Shown here: in pieces, positions 14,601 to 22,603 of the stretch
Numbering within the stretch: the first letter of the stretch is position 1
Layout of the letters: each line of letters starts with the position of its first letter
Assembly (NCBI GenBank): GCA_030834905.1
Contig: JAUQWZ010000047.1
Span: 1-57,386, forward strand
Direction of reading: 5' to 3'
Source: Aggregatilineales bacterium
Lineage (GTDB): Bacteria > Chloroflexota > Anaerolineae > Aggregatilineales > Phototrophicaceae
DNA length: 57,386 nucleotides
Notes under the pieces: generated by a model
Told to the model about the DNA's origin: nothing
The model's input: the letters and a program-made list of their open reading frames with translations, nothing else
The model's database searches: none
Made by a program: the position numbers and the translations under genes

Positions 14601-14670
14601 CATGTTTATGAGACTAACATGCCTTGCGCCGGTTTGCAAGGGGGTATTCATAAACTGATTTCCGGCAGTT

Positions 14671-15069
14671 TTACAGTGTCGTGTCCTGATGCTCAGGCAG
14701 GGCAGCCAGGACGACTTTCACGATGATGAGAAGCGCCAGCGCGTTGAAAGCTGCCTGGTCGCTTTCGATCAGCGGCAGGTGAAAGCCGAACAGGCGGCAG
14801 CCCAAGACCAGGAGTGCCACCACGCCGAGGATCATACCGATCATCACTTCAATCGTGATGTTATGGCGATTCCGAAGCATCATCGGGATGCCGCCAGTCA
14901 GACACATGACAAGCCCGAGGACTGCCAGGACAATGATGGCGGAACGGGCATCATTGGCGATGGGAAGCGCGAATTCTCCCGCGACGGCGAGTACCAGCAC
15001 CAACGCCATGAATCCGAATACGGCAACGACGATTTCGCCGGAACCGCTGCTTTGATCTTTGTTGTACAT
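14671..15069 (-). CDS. Small membrane protein, uncharacterised (132 aa)
   Basis: No family recognised. Four hydrophobic segments: VVAVFGFMALVLVLAVAGEF, AIIVLAVLGLVMCLTGGIPM, IEVMIGMILGVVALLVLGCR and AALLIIVKVVLAAL-like near the C-terminus, after a short polar N-terminus (MYNKDQSSGSGE). ATG 15069 chosen because GAGGTG lies 6 nt upstream. It is upstream of the sulfur cluster on the same strand but separated from it by ~270 nt of structured leader and a terminator, so it is probably a separate unit. Confidence 0.75.
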   Translation of the reverse strand: MYNKDQSSGSGEIVVAVFGFMALVLVLAVAGEFALPIANDARSAIIVLAVLGLVMCLTGGIPMMLRNRHNITIEVMIGMILGVVALLVLGCRLFGFHLPLIESDQAAFNALALLIIVKVVLAALPEHQDTTL

Positions 15070-15244
15070 CAGGCACCTCTTTTCAGGTTCGGGCGGCTGC
15101 ACAGCGCCAGCCATCCCTTTTTCTGACTCTAGCCGCCGTTGAATATATTGCGCAGTGTATTCTGTCCTACAAATAATGAATGTTGGTCACTTTTTGCCGC
15201 AGTGATTGACTCACATTTTCTGGAATCCACAAAGGCGAGGAGTA

Positions 15245-15273
15245 TTGTGATGGAATTTACAGAGTGTTATACT
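15245..15273 (+). promoter_or_regulatory. Candidate promoter of citrate synthase
   Basis: TTGTGA (15245-15250), 17 nt, TATACT (15268-15273), pointing at gltA with a leader of about 155 nt. The 366-nt gap 15070-15435 otherwise shows no gene or RNA that can be recognised. Confidence 0.5.
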
Positions 15274-15435
15274 TCGGAAAATACGTTGTTTCCGAGAACT
15301 CTGGCACAAGCCCCACACAATCATAGGCACACCCACGTGCTTCCTATCTTTTGCTCAAAGGCTTTTCCACAAACCAGAGTCCTTAATGCCCGGTAATGGG
15401 CTATTGTTGAATCCATCTTCGTCGAGGAGAACGTA

Positions 15436-16584
15436 ATGGTCGAGCAAGTGAAAGTACACAAGGGACTGGATGGGGTCGTCATTGACGAATCCCGCCTCAG
15501 TCTGGTGAACGGTTCCGAAGGAAAGCTGATCTACGGCGGTTATAAGATTGAAGATCTGGCGGCACACGCCCTTTATGAGGAAATTGTCTTCTTGCTTTGG
15601 GAAGGACGCCTGCCCAACGCCGCTGAACTGGAGCAGCTTCGCCAGGATATCGCCAACGCTGCCGTCGTACCGCCCCAGGTCATCGAGGCTGTGAAGCAGT
15701 ATCCCAAAGATGCCGACCCGATGGCAGTGCTGCGCACCGCCATTTCGATGCTGGCGATGTACGACCCGGACAGCGAGAAATACACGCCGGACGCCAACCA
15801 CCGCAAGGCAATCCGCCTGAACGGGCAGGCGGTGACGCTGGTCGCCGCCTGGCCCCGCATCCGCAAAGGGCTGGAGCCGATTGCCCCGCGCAAGGATTTG
15901 ACGCTTGCCGCCAATTTCATGTACATGCTGGAAGGCAAGGAACCGGCACAGGCGGACGTGGACGCGATCAACACCTTCATGGTGCTGCTGACCGAACACG
16001 GCATGAACGCCAGCACCTTCTCGTCGCGGGTGACGCTGAGCACCGGTTCCGACATGCACAGCGCCATTGTCAGCGCCATTGGCACGCTCAAGGGACCCGC
16101 CCACGGCGGCGCGAACACCGAAGCTATGAAGATGTTTATGGAAATTGGCGAGCCGGAAAATGTCGCGACGTGGTTTGAGGAGAACATCAAGTCTGGCAAG
16201 CGCCGGATCATGGGCATCGGGCATCGCGTTTATAAGGCGCTCGATCCACGGGCGGCGGTGCTGCACAAGCGCGCCGAGGCGATTTCGAAGGGCGCGCGTA
16301 CTGACAAGTGGTATGTCATCGCCGACAGCCTGGCGACGCTGGCACGCGCCGACAGCTATTTTATCGAACGCAACCTTTACCCGAACGTGGACTATTTCAG
16401 CGCGATTGTGCTGTACACGCTGGGCATTGAGGTGGATATGTTCACCACGCTGTTCGCCATGAGCCGCATGGCAGGCTGGACAGCGCATATTATGGAGCAG
16501 GCGGCGAACAATCGTCTGGTGCGCCCGGAAGTGCTGTACACGGGTCCGCTGGATCTGCCGTGGGTTCCGCTGGAAGAACGGTAG
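15436..16584 (+). CDS. gltA: Citrate synthase
   Basis: 382 aa; condenses acetyl-CoA and oxaloacetate at the entry to the TCA cycle. The length and the start (KVHKGLDGVVIDESRLSLVNG, IYGGYKIEDLA) are those of the short Gram-positive/archaeal type II-like enzymes. Catalytic residues are present: GPAHGGANTEAM (His), MGIGHRVYK (His) and NVDYFSAIVL (Asp). A 2-methylcitrate synthase role is possible from sequence alone, but no prp genes are nearby. GAGGAGAA lies 5 nt before ATG. A strong terminator follows. Confidence 0.95.
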   Translation: MVEQVKVHKGLDGVVIDESRLSLVNGSEGKLIYGGYKIEDLAAHALYEEIVFLLWEGRLPNAAELEQLRQDIANAAVVPPQVIEAVKQYPKDADPMAVLRTAISMLAMYDPDSEKYTPDANHRKAIRLNGQAVTLVAAWPRIRKGLEPIAPRKDLTLAANFMYMLEGKEPAQADVDAINTFMVLLTEHGMNASTFSSRVTLSTGSDMHSAIVSAIGTLKGPAHGGANTEAMKMFMEIGEPENVATWFEENIKSGKRRIMGIGHRVYKALDPRAAVLHKRAEAISKGARTDKWYVIADSLATLARADSYFIERNLYPNVDYFSAIVLYTLGIEVDMFTTLFAMSRMAGWTAHIMEQAANNRLVRPEVLYTGPLDLPWVPLEER

Positions 16585-16620
16585 ACCACGCTTTCACAGC
16601 AGATGAGCAAATGAGGTGAA

Positions 16621-16651
16621 AGAAGGCGCAGCGATTGCGCCTTCTTTTTTT
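16621..16651 (+). terminator. Intrinsic terminator of gltA
   Basis: A 10-bp stem AGAAGGCGCA / TGCGCCTTCT with loop GCGAT followed by a run of seven T. Confidence 0.92.
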
Positions 16652-16739
16652 GGAGAATTCCAGCGGCGTGATATGACCAACCAGCGGTTTTGGGATTACA
16701 ATGAACGGAGAGATGACCACAGGAATTTGGGATTTCTGA

Positions 16740-16997
16740 ATGACAGACAAATATACGATTGAATTGAGTGAAGACCAGTACAAGCTGCTCGACGAAAAGG
16801 CGCGACAGCAAGGGTATGACGATGTTGCTGCCTACGTTATGGCGCTGGCTGAAGATATTGTCGATGAAACCGCGCCCACAAGAGAGGAAGTCGTTGCCGG
16901 ATTACGCGCGGCGTGGCGCGATGCCATGACCGAGAATACACATCCCGCGACGATTCTCTGGGATGATGACTTCTGGGAAGACGCGGACGATGAGTAA
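16740..16997 (+). CDS. Putative antitoxin of a type II toxin-antitoxin pair
   Basis: 85 aa, acidic, N-terminal beta-helix pattern YTIELSEDQYKLLDEKARQQ resembling ribbon-helix-helix DNA-binding antitoxins, then a helical middle and a strongly acidic C-terminus (WDDDFWEDADDE) that could wrap a basic toxin. No exact family assigned. Its stop overlaps the start of the toxin gene by 8 nt, the typical arrangement for such operons. Confidence 0.7.
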   Translation: MTDKYTIELSEDQYKLLDEKARQQGYDDVAAYVMALAEDIVDETAPTREEVVAGLRAAWRDAMTENTHPATILWDDDFWEDADDE

Positions 16998-17349
16998 GCC
17001 GCCAGTAAGCGTCGAACTGGCGGATTTTTTTGTCAAGGATCTGAAGCGGCTGTACAAAAAATACCCTCGAGTGCGCGCCGATGCCCAGGCATTGGTTCGC
17101 ATTCTGGAAAGCGGCGAGACACCGGGTGATCAATTACAGGGAACAGGGCATACTGTATACAAGGTCAGAATAAGGAACAGCAGCGTTCAGCGCGGCAAAA
17201 GCGGCGGGTTTCGGGTCGTGTACTATCTTCGGACGCCCATTCTGGTTATTCTGCTCACCATCTACTCTAAATCGGAGCAAAATGATATTGATGCCGAGGA
17301 TGTGCGCCGTATCATCGAAAGCTATTCACCCTCTACGCATCCTGATTGA
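16990..17349 (+). CDS. RelE-superfamily toxin (mRNA interferase-like)
   Basis: 119 aa. FFVKDLKRLYKKYPRVRADA at the N-terminus, GHTVYKVRIRNSS in the middle and RGKSGGFRVVYYLRTPILVILLTIYSKSEQNDI at the C-terminus are the usual RelE/HigB-type core: K/R on the helix, R in the GFRVVYY strand, and a terminal YSKSEQND segment. RelE toxins cut ribosome-bound mRNA. The ATG at 16990 lies inside the antitoxin end; an in-frame start at 16963 would add 9 residues. Confidence 0.85.
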   Translation: MSKPPVSVELADFFVKDLKRLYKKYPRVRADAQALVRILESGETPGDQLQGTGHTVYKVRIRNSSVQRGKSGGFRVVYYLRTPILVILLTIYSKSEQNDIDAEDVRRIIESYSPSTHPD

Positions 17350-17469
17350 ATATCATGCAACACCCGTGTGATGGCTGACTGAAGTCTTCGGCGACAGCGG
17401 TGACTAGCCAATTCTGTTAAGCTGTGGTAATTTATTTTGTAATTGCATAGCAGCAGGGAGCAGAAACCG

Positions 17470-18198
17470 ATGTTGCCGATTGCCGATATCAATCCCAGGC
17501 GGCGGGTTCCCATTTTGACCTGGGGGCTGATCGCCGCCAACGTGCTGGTGTTTTTGTGGCAGCTTACCCTGACCGAAAACGGCTTGCAGCAGGTATTCAA
17601 CGAGATGGCTGCCGTCCCGCGCAACGCCACCGCGCTGGGCTGGTTCGCGCCGGAAACGCTGCTCGATATCATCCGCAGTATGTTCTTTCATGGCGGGTGG
17701 GATCACATTCTGGGCAACATGCTGTATCTGTACCTGTTCGGTGATAACGTCGAAGACCGGTTTGGGTATATCGCCTTTCTGGCGCTGTATTTCATCAGCG
17801 GGTTTGTGGCGGCATACGCCCAAATCGTGATCGATCCAACCTCGCCAATTCCGATGGTGGGTGCCAGCGGCGCGATAGCGGGCGTTCTGGGCAGCTATCT
17901 GGTGCTGTTCCCCGGCGTGCGCGTGCGCGGCATCATTCCAATTGGACGTGTCAGCGCGATGCAGGAATGGCCCGCGTGGACGGTTCTGGGGATGTGGTTC
18001 GTGCTCCAGTTGATCAACGGCGTCGGCTCGCTTAGCGTGGCGTCGGACTATGGAGGCGGCGTGGCGTTCTTCGCCCACATTGGCGGGTTTATCGCCGGGG
18101 TGGTGCTGACGTTCATCTTCAAGGCGATCATCCCACAGCCACCAAACGACCAGCGGCGCGAAATGCTGTACGAACGCTCGAAACGCTACCCGCTGTAA
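17470..18198 (+). CDS. Rhomboid-family intramembrane serine protease
   Basis: 242 aa with about six membrane helices. Features in order: PILTWGLIAANVLVFLWQL (TM1), MFFHGGWDHILGNMLYLYLFG with the conserved HxxxN, GASGAIAGVLG containing the catalytic Ser, a long loop, and AHIGGFIAGVVLT with the catalytic His. Both members of the Ser-His dyad are present, so it should be active; the substrate is unknown. ATG 17470 follows GGGAG; a start 9 codons earlier lacks a site. A 9-nt tandem repeat begins over its stop codon. In Mycobacterium a rhomboid gene follows mec-cysO-cysM, but here it is on the other strand and 3 kb away. Confidence 0.93.
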   Translation: MLPIADINPRRRVPILTWGLIAANVLVFLWQLTLTENGLQQVFNEMAAVPRNATALGWFAPETLLDIIRSMFFHGGWDHILGNMLYLYLFGDNVEDRFGYIAFLALYFISGFVAAYAQIVIDPTSPIPMVGASGAIAGVLGSYLVLFPGVRVRGIIPIGRVSAMQEWPAWTVLGMWFVLQLINGVGSLSVASDYGGGVAFFAHIGGFIAGVVLTFIFKAIIPQPPNDQRREMLYERSKRYPL

Positions 18199-18257
18199 GG
18201 CGGAAAAGAGAAGTAAGAGCAGTAAAAAATGTAAGGGAAGTAAAAGCGGTCAGAGAA
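18195..18257. repeat. 9-nt tandem repeat, GTAA-type, x7
   Basis: Units in exact 9-nt register from 18195: GTAAGGCGG, AAAAGAGAA, GTAAGAGCA, GTAAAAAAT, GTAAGGGAA, GTAAAAGCG, GTCAGAGAA. The first unit contains the rhomboid stop codon. Same period and GTAA core as 2785-2829. Confidence 0.85.
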
Positions 18258-18364
18258 GGGGGCGTTGTGTCAGCTTCGCTGGCGCTTGAACGCCCCTGCC
18301 AATTATCGTCCCTCAACTATGGAGAAGCGTCATTCCTCATGCGCCGTGACTGGCGCGGCTGCGC

Positions 18365-18370
18365 TATAAT
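18365..18370 (+). promoter_or_regulatory. -10 hexamer, leaderless start of recombinase
   Basis: Perfect TATAAT followed by 6 nt (GCTGGC) and the ATG at 18377. No Shine-Dalgarno is available and no clear -35 is seen. Same geometry as at 5252 and 22604. Confidence 0.6.
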
Positions 18371-18376
18371 GCTGGC

Positions 18377-19432
18377 ATGACTATTCAACCTCGACGACCG
18401 GGGGCAAACAGCCTCATCACCGGCAGCGCGCTGACGTTTAACTTCGCAATGGCGCTGCCCGGACGCGCCAGCAGCCCGCACACGCAGCGCGCTTATTTTC
18501 GCTGGGTCGATCAGTATCTGGTGGCGATAGCGGGCATCAAGCCCGCCGACGGCGCGACGCGCTACCAGCGCATGAGCGCGCTTCCGGTTCCGCTGCTCCA
18601 GGAAAGCCTGAGCGCGCCGCAGTTTCGTGCCTGGCTGGGAATGCTGGCGCGTGACGGGCATGGCAAGCAGGGCATCGGGCAGGCGCGGGCGGCGGTTGTC
18701 ACGCTGGCGAGCCTGCTGTCTGAGGCGGGCTGGCTGGACGATTACACCAGCGCTGCCATGACCAACGTCCATCCGCCCAAGGCGGAAGATGGACAGCGTC
18801 CGGGGCGCTGGCTGTCGCCGGAGCAAGTGCGGATGCTGATGCTATCGGCGCGGCGGATTGCCACCAGCGATAACCAGATGCTGCGCAACACTGTCGTGGC
18901 GACGGTTCTGTGTACGATGGCGCTGCGGCGTGAAGAACTGGCGCTGGCGCGATGGGGCGATTTTAGTATGCAGAATGACCGGGCGGTGATGCGGGTGCAT
19001 GGCAAGGGGCGAAAGATGGCGGTGATCGACGTGCCGCGCCCGGTGATGCAGGCGCTGGCGCAGTGGCGGCGGGTGGTCGCGCTCGGCGAACAGCGCCCGA
19101 TGGAGACGTCGCCGCTGGTGCGCCGTCTGTGGAAGGGCGGTCGCGTGAGCCGGCAGGGACTGACGCCGGATGGCATCTGGCTGATTGTCAGCGAGGCGGC
19201 GGTAGCGGCGGAACTTGGGCATGTCGCGCCCCATGACCTGCGCCGGTCGGTCGCCGGAGCGCTCCAGCAGGCAGGGGTGCCGATTGAGCAGATCAGCCGC
19301 CTGCTGCGTCACTCGAATGTTGCCATCACCGAACGCTATCTGGGTCGCCTGCCGCAGCGCAACGAAGGCGCGGTGCTCATGAGCGACGTGCTCGGTTTAG
19401 AAGGCGACGACAGCCCGCTGTTCGATCTGTAG
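18377..19432 (+). CDS. Tyrosine recombinase / integrase
   Basis: 351 aa. N-terminal core-binding helices (SSPHTQRAYFRWVDQYL), then a catalytic domain with all six residues visible: Arg in MALRREELALARW, Lys in VHGKGRKMAVID, HxxR in PHDLRRSVAG, His in LLRHSNVAITERYLG and the nucleophile Tyr in ERYLG. Closest in style to XerC/D-like or phage integrases. No partner excisionase, attachment repeat or phage gene was seen nearby, so it could be a chromosomal resolvase-type enzyme or a leftover of a mobile element. Start: ATG directly after a TATAAT, suggesting a leaderless mRNA. Confidence 0.9.
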   Translation: MTIQPRRPGANSLITGSALTFNFAMALPGRASSPHTQRAYFRWVDQYLVAIAGIKPADGATRYQRMSALPVPLLQESLSAPQFRAWLGMLARDGHGKQGIGQARAAVVTLASLLSEAGWLDDYTSAAMTNVHPPKAEDGQRPGRWLSPEQVRMLMLSARRIATSDNQMLRNTVVATVLCTMALRREELALARWGDFSMQNDRAVMRVHGKGRKMAVIDVPRPVMQALAQWRRVVALGEQRPMETSPLVRRLWKGGRVSRQGLTPDGIWLIVSEAAVAAELGHVAPHDLRRSVAGALQQAGVPIEQISRLLRHSNVAITERYLGRLPQRNEGAVLMSDVLGLEGDDSPLFDL

Positions 19433-19437
19433 CCGCC

Positions 19438-20031
19438 TCACTCGAACGAAATAAGCTCCGCAATTTGCTCCAGCAGGGCGGGACCAATGCCGCTGACATC
19501 ATCCAATTCTTCAAGCGACGCAAACGCGCCGTTGTTTTCGCGATAGTCGATAATCGCCTGCGCCAGCGAAGGACCAACGCCGGGCAGCGTGTCGAGGGCT
19601 TCCAGCGGCGCGGTGTTGATATAGACCAGCGATCCGCCGCCGGGCGTTGCCAGCGCAGTCTGGCTGCCGCCTGATAAGGGTACGTGGATCTGGTCGCCAT
19701 CGCGCAGGATGCCAGCCAGGTTGACTCCTTCCAGATCGGCGTCGTCGATGGTGCCGCCTGCCGCTTCAATCGCATCGCGCACGCGGCTGCCCGACGGCAG
19801 CGTAAACAGCGTTTCGGGCTGGCTGACCGCCCCGGTTACGTAGACGGTGAGTGGGGCAGGGGTTGCCGTGGGCGGCGCGGTGGCGGTTGGGACTGGCGGC
19901 TGAATGGTGATCTGAACGGGCTGCGGTCGGGTGACCAGCAGCAGGACGATGCCGCCGACAACTGCCAGCGCCAGGATGATAAAGGCGGCGATGGTGATGC
20001 GTGGAGATGGCGAAGATGGCGTGTCGTTCAT
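19438..20031 (-). CDS. ComEA-like competence protein (SLBB plus helix-hairpin-helix)
   Basis: 197 aa. One N-terminal membrane helix (ITIAAFIILALAVVGGIVLL), a Pro/Thr-rich stalk, a SLBB domain (VYVTGAVSQPETLFTLPSGS, RVRDAIEAAGG) and a C-terminal ComEA helix-hairpin-helix pair (INTAPLEALDTLPGVGPSLA, LEELDDVSGIGPALLEQI). ComEA binds incoming DNA outside the membrane during transformation. No comEC or other uptake gene lies in the window. ATG 20031; the upstream frame belongs to a neighbour on another frame. It ends 6 nt from the converging recombinase. Confidence 0.92.
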   Translation of the reverse strand: MNDTPSSPSPRITIAAFIILALAVVGGIVLLLVTRPQPVQITIQPPVPTATAPPTATPAPLTVYVTGAVSQPETLFTLPSGSRVRDAIEAAGGTIDDADLEGVNLAGILRDGDQIHVPLSGGSQTALATPGGGSLVYINTAPLEALDTLPGVGPSLAQAIIDYRENNGAFASLEELDDVSGIGPALLEQIAELISFE

Positions 20032-20065
20032 GGATGAACCTTGTGGCTTAGGTGCTTGCCGCCTG

Positions 20066-20620
20066 TCAGGGCAGTGACGGCGGCGGCGCAGGGCTGACTG
20101 GTGGCGCGGCAGTGATGATGGTGATGGCATCTTTGAACAGGGTCGAGTTCGGAATGAGGATCTTGAGGTTGTCGCGCTGGAGCGTGGTATAGCGCAGATC
20201 CATATCGATGACGGTTCCTTCCTTGTCGCCAATTTTGATGTAGTTGCCCCGGCGGAATGGACGGTGCATGAGGATGAGCACGCCCGCCAGCATGTTGCTG
20301 ATAATATCCTGAAGGGCGAAGCCGAGCGCGAAACCTGTCAGCCCCAGCCCTGCCACCATGGCGGATACGTCAACATTGATAGTGCCAAGCGCGGTGACCA
20401 GCCCGATCACGAGGATGCTAATGCGGACGACGCGCGCCAGCAGATCGCGCACATCGTCGTTGAGGCGCACCCGCTTGCCATAGCGCGTGACTGTCCCTTT
20501 CAGGAGGAGGCTGACGACCCAGAAGATGAGAAAGATGACGATTGCGCCCGCCAGTTTGGGCAGAAAGACAATCCCATCGGCGATGAACTTCTCAAGCTCG
20601 GCAATGGCAACATCACTCAT
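20066..20620 (-). CDS. Mechanosensitive channel, MscS family (short)
   Basis: 184 aa. Two membrane helices (LAGAIVIFLIFWVVSLLLKG; VVRISILVIGLVTALGTI) and the MscS pore helix and beta domain: GLTGFALGFALQDIISNMLAGVLILMHRPF, GNYIKIGDKEGTVIDMDLRYT and NLKILIPNSTLF. The sequence ends soon after the beta domain in a Pro-rich tail (PPVSPAPPPSLP), so the usual C-terminal alpha-beta vestibule (~100 aa) is absent. It may form a reduced channel. Upstream of comEA on the same strand with a 34-nt gap, probably co-transcribed. Confidence 0.9.
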   Translation of the reverse strand: MSDVAIAELEKFIADGIVFLPKLAGAIVIFLIFWVVSLLLKGTVTRYGKRVRLNDDVRDLLARVVRISILVIGLVTALGTINVDVSAMVAGLGLTGFALGFALQDIISNMLAGVLILMHRPFRRGNYIKIGDKEGTVIDMDLRYTTLQRDNLKILIPNSTLFKDAITIITAAPPVSPAPPPSLP

Positions 20621-20757
20621 GAGCCGTCCTTCAATGAAAGCAGCGATTGGAACCTATTGTAAGTCAATGGGGCGAGGCTGCCAAACAGAATTTTCAGATG
20701 CCGGGTGGGGCAGGTCTTACACCCGCCCCACCGGATGGATACCAGGCTGCTTACCAG

Positions 20758-21594
20758 TTAATAGCGGCGCACGATGGACTTATAGACGGTCGGCTGGCGA
20801 TTCTGGATCAACTGGTACTCTTCGCGGTTGCGGCGCACTTCATCGAGGTCGATGCGGGCGGTCACGAAGCCTTCCAGCGGCTCGCCGGTATCGGGATCGG
20901 TTTCATTGGCGAGGGTGGCGTAGATCTGACCGCGCGGACCGACGATCATGCTTTCGCCGCCAAACGTCAGGGTCACGTCTTCACCAATGCGGTTTGAGCC
21001 AACGAGAAAGACCGAGTTTTCATAGGCGCGGGCGCGCAGGTAGGTTTTCCATTCGTCAATCGCCGCCGCTTCCCAGTTTGCCATCACGCACAGCACATCA
21101 GCGCCATCCAGCACGAGGCTGCGGGCGACTTCGGGGAAGGCGAGGTCGTAGCCGATCATCAGCCCGATGCTGCCGACTTCGGTTTCGATGACCGGCAGCT
21201 TATAACCCTCGCGGAATGCCATGCGCTCTTCGCCGCGCAGATGGCTCTTGTTGTACACGTCCAGCAGTTCGCCGTCAGGACCGACGAGGATGGCGGAGTT
21301 GTAGAGGACGGACTCAACCCGTTCCTTGGTGACCATGCCAAAGGCGACGTAAACGCCATGCTCGTTGGCGCGCTGCGAGATCAGGTTGACCGTGGGACCC
21401 GGAACGCGCTGCGCCATTTGGGTGAAGCGCAGTCCAAGCTCGTAGCCGCTGGTGATCAGTTCTGGAAAGACGATCAGATCGACGCGCTGCCGCGAGGCGA
21501 TCTTGGAGATCATCTCGGACATTTTTACCAGATTATCCTCAAGTTCGCCGAGCTTCGGTTTCATTTGCACCGTCGCAACCGTGACTTCACGCAT
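20758..21594 (-). CDS. Nitrilase-superfamily (carbon-nitrogen hydrolase) protein lacking the catalytic Cys
   Basis: 278 aa. The fold is clear: VTVATVQMKPKLGELEDNL, VFPELITSGYEL with catalytic Glu45, LLDVYNKSHLRGEER with Lys116, and IGLMIGYDLAFPEVAR, where family members have ICYD/ICFD. Residue 148 is Gly (codon GGC, 21151-21153) and not Cys (TGC would differ by one base). The later motif ANWEAAAIDEWKTYLRARAYEN is well kept. It is therefore either a pseudoenzyme or carries a point change or sequencing error. ATG 21594 follows GTGAGG. A single gene. Confidence 0.9.
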   Translation of the reverse strand: MREVTVATVQMKPKLGELEDNLVKMSEMISKIASRQRVDLIVFPELITSGYELGLRFTQMAQRVPGPTVNLISQRANEHGVYVAFGMVTKERVESVLYNSAILVGPDGELLDVYNKSHLRGEERMAFREGYKLPVIETEVGSIGLMIGYDLAFPEVARSLVLDGADVLCVMANWEAAAIDEWKTYLRARAYENSVFLVGSNRIGEDVTLTFGGESMIVGPRGQIYATLANETDPDTGEPLEGFVTARIDLDEVRRNREEYQLIQNRQPTVYKSIVRRY

Positions 21595-21664
21595 AAAAAA
21601 CCTCACTTATGATGATGGGTTGGATCGCCAATAATTGTAGCTAAATTCGGGCTGATACACGAGT

Positions 21665-22597
21665 TCAGAAGGGCGTCTGACGACGAAGCTGCGCCAGCAG
21701 CGTTTCGAGCGCGGGCGGCAGCGGGGCTTCAAAGCACAGGCGCTCGCCGGTGCGCGGATGATCGAAGCACAGGCGGGCGGCGTGGAGAAAATGCCGATCC
21801 ATCAGCCGCTGCTTGCGGAAGCCGTAGAGACTATCCCCGACTATCGGGCAGCCCAGAAACGCCATGTGGACGCGAATCTGATGGGTTCGCCCGGTGAGCA
21901 GGTTCACGCGCACCAGCGCCTTGCCGTCTTTGAACTGTTCGACGACGGTGAACTCGCTGATCGCCGGTCTGCCGTCGCGGGCGACCGTCATCTGCTTGCG
22001 GCGAGCAGGATCGCGGGCAATGGGCACCTCGATGCGCCCAACCGCCGTTTTGGGGGTGCGTTCCAGCAGAGCGACGTAGGTCTTTTCGACAGTTCGGCGC
22101 TGAAACTGCTCCATCAGGCGGCGCATCGTCACGGCGTTTTTGGCGACCAGAATCAGCCCGCTGGTGTCCTTGTCCAGACGGTGAACAATGCCGCGCCGTT
22201 TCGGGGCGTGGCTGATCTGTGCTACCTCAGGGTAACGGGCGAGGATGGCGTTGACCAGCGTTCCGGTTTCGTTGCCGCTGCCGGGATGGACGACCAAGTC
22301 GGCTGGCTTGTTGACGACGGCGAAATCGGCGTCTTCGTAGACGATGTCCAGCGGAATATCTTCTGGCTCGACGGTTGGATCGACTTTGGGCGGCGGCACG
22401 TTGACGGTGATGGTTTCGCCACCTTTGAGCCTTTCGCCAGCTTTCGCCGCTTCGCCGTTGACGGTGACCTGACCATCCTTGATCAGCGTCTGGATTTGCG
22501 AGCGCGTGAGCTGGTCGCCCAGTTGGGTGACGAGCATCTTGTCGAGCCGTTCGCCTGCATCGGTGACCATAAATTGGTACTGCTGAGGATTTATCAT
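21665..22597 (-). CDS. RluA/RluD-family pseudouridine synthase
   Basis: 310 aa. N-terminal S4 RNA-binding domain (RLDKMLVTQLGDQLTRSQIQ, IKDGQVTVNGEAAKAGERL) followed by the catalytic domain with GIVHRLDKDTSGLILVAKN, which carries the catalytic Asp. FRTHQIR-type segment LLTGRTHQIRVHM and VGDSLYG follow. With the S4 domain it resembles RluD, which modifies 23S rRNA helix 69; the exact target is not provable here. ATG 22597 chosen: the family N-terminus begins here and a -10-like TATGAT lies 6 nt before it. Confidence 0.93.
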   Translation of the reverse strand: MINPQQYQFMVTDAGERLDKMLVTQLGDQLTRSQIQTLIKDGQVTVNGEAAKAGERLKGGETITVNVPPPKVDPTVEPEDIPLDIVYEDADFAVVNKPADLVVHPGSGNETGTLVNAILARYPEVAQISHAPKRRGIVHRLDKDTSGLILVAKNAVTMRRLMEQFQRRTVEKTYVALLERTPKTAVGRIEVPIARDPARRKQMTVARDGRPAISEFTVVEQFKDGKALVRVNLLTGRTHQIRVHMAFLGCPIVGDSLYGFRKQRLMDRHFLHAARLCFDHPRTGERLCFEAPLPPALETLLAQLRRQTPF

Positions 22598-22603
22598 GCG
22601 CGA

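Noticed and set aside
14415..14640. T-box leader sensing tRNA-Cys upstream of the sulfur cluster
   Set aside because: Attractive because of the terminator and the tRNA-Cys, but the conserved T-box sequence (GGTGG-ACC type) is absent, so it is kept only as an unassigned structured RNA.
15355..16488. 377-codon open frame on the minus strand
   Set aside because: It is antisense to the clear citrate synthase gene and reads as His/Arg/Gly-rich sequence without any motif. High GC makes such shadow frames common.
17470..18198. Rhomboid as part of a mec-cysO-cysM-rhomboid style operon
   Set aside because: It is on the opposite strand and separated from the sulfur cluster by citrate synthase and a toxin-antitoxin pair, so the resemblance to the mycobacterial order is probably chance.
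18377..19432. Prophage or integrative element around the tyrosine recombinase
   Set aside because: No phage, plasmid or conjugation genes, no attachment repeats seen beside it, and the nearest tRNA genes are more than 5 kb away.
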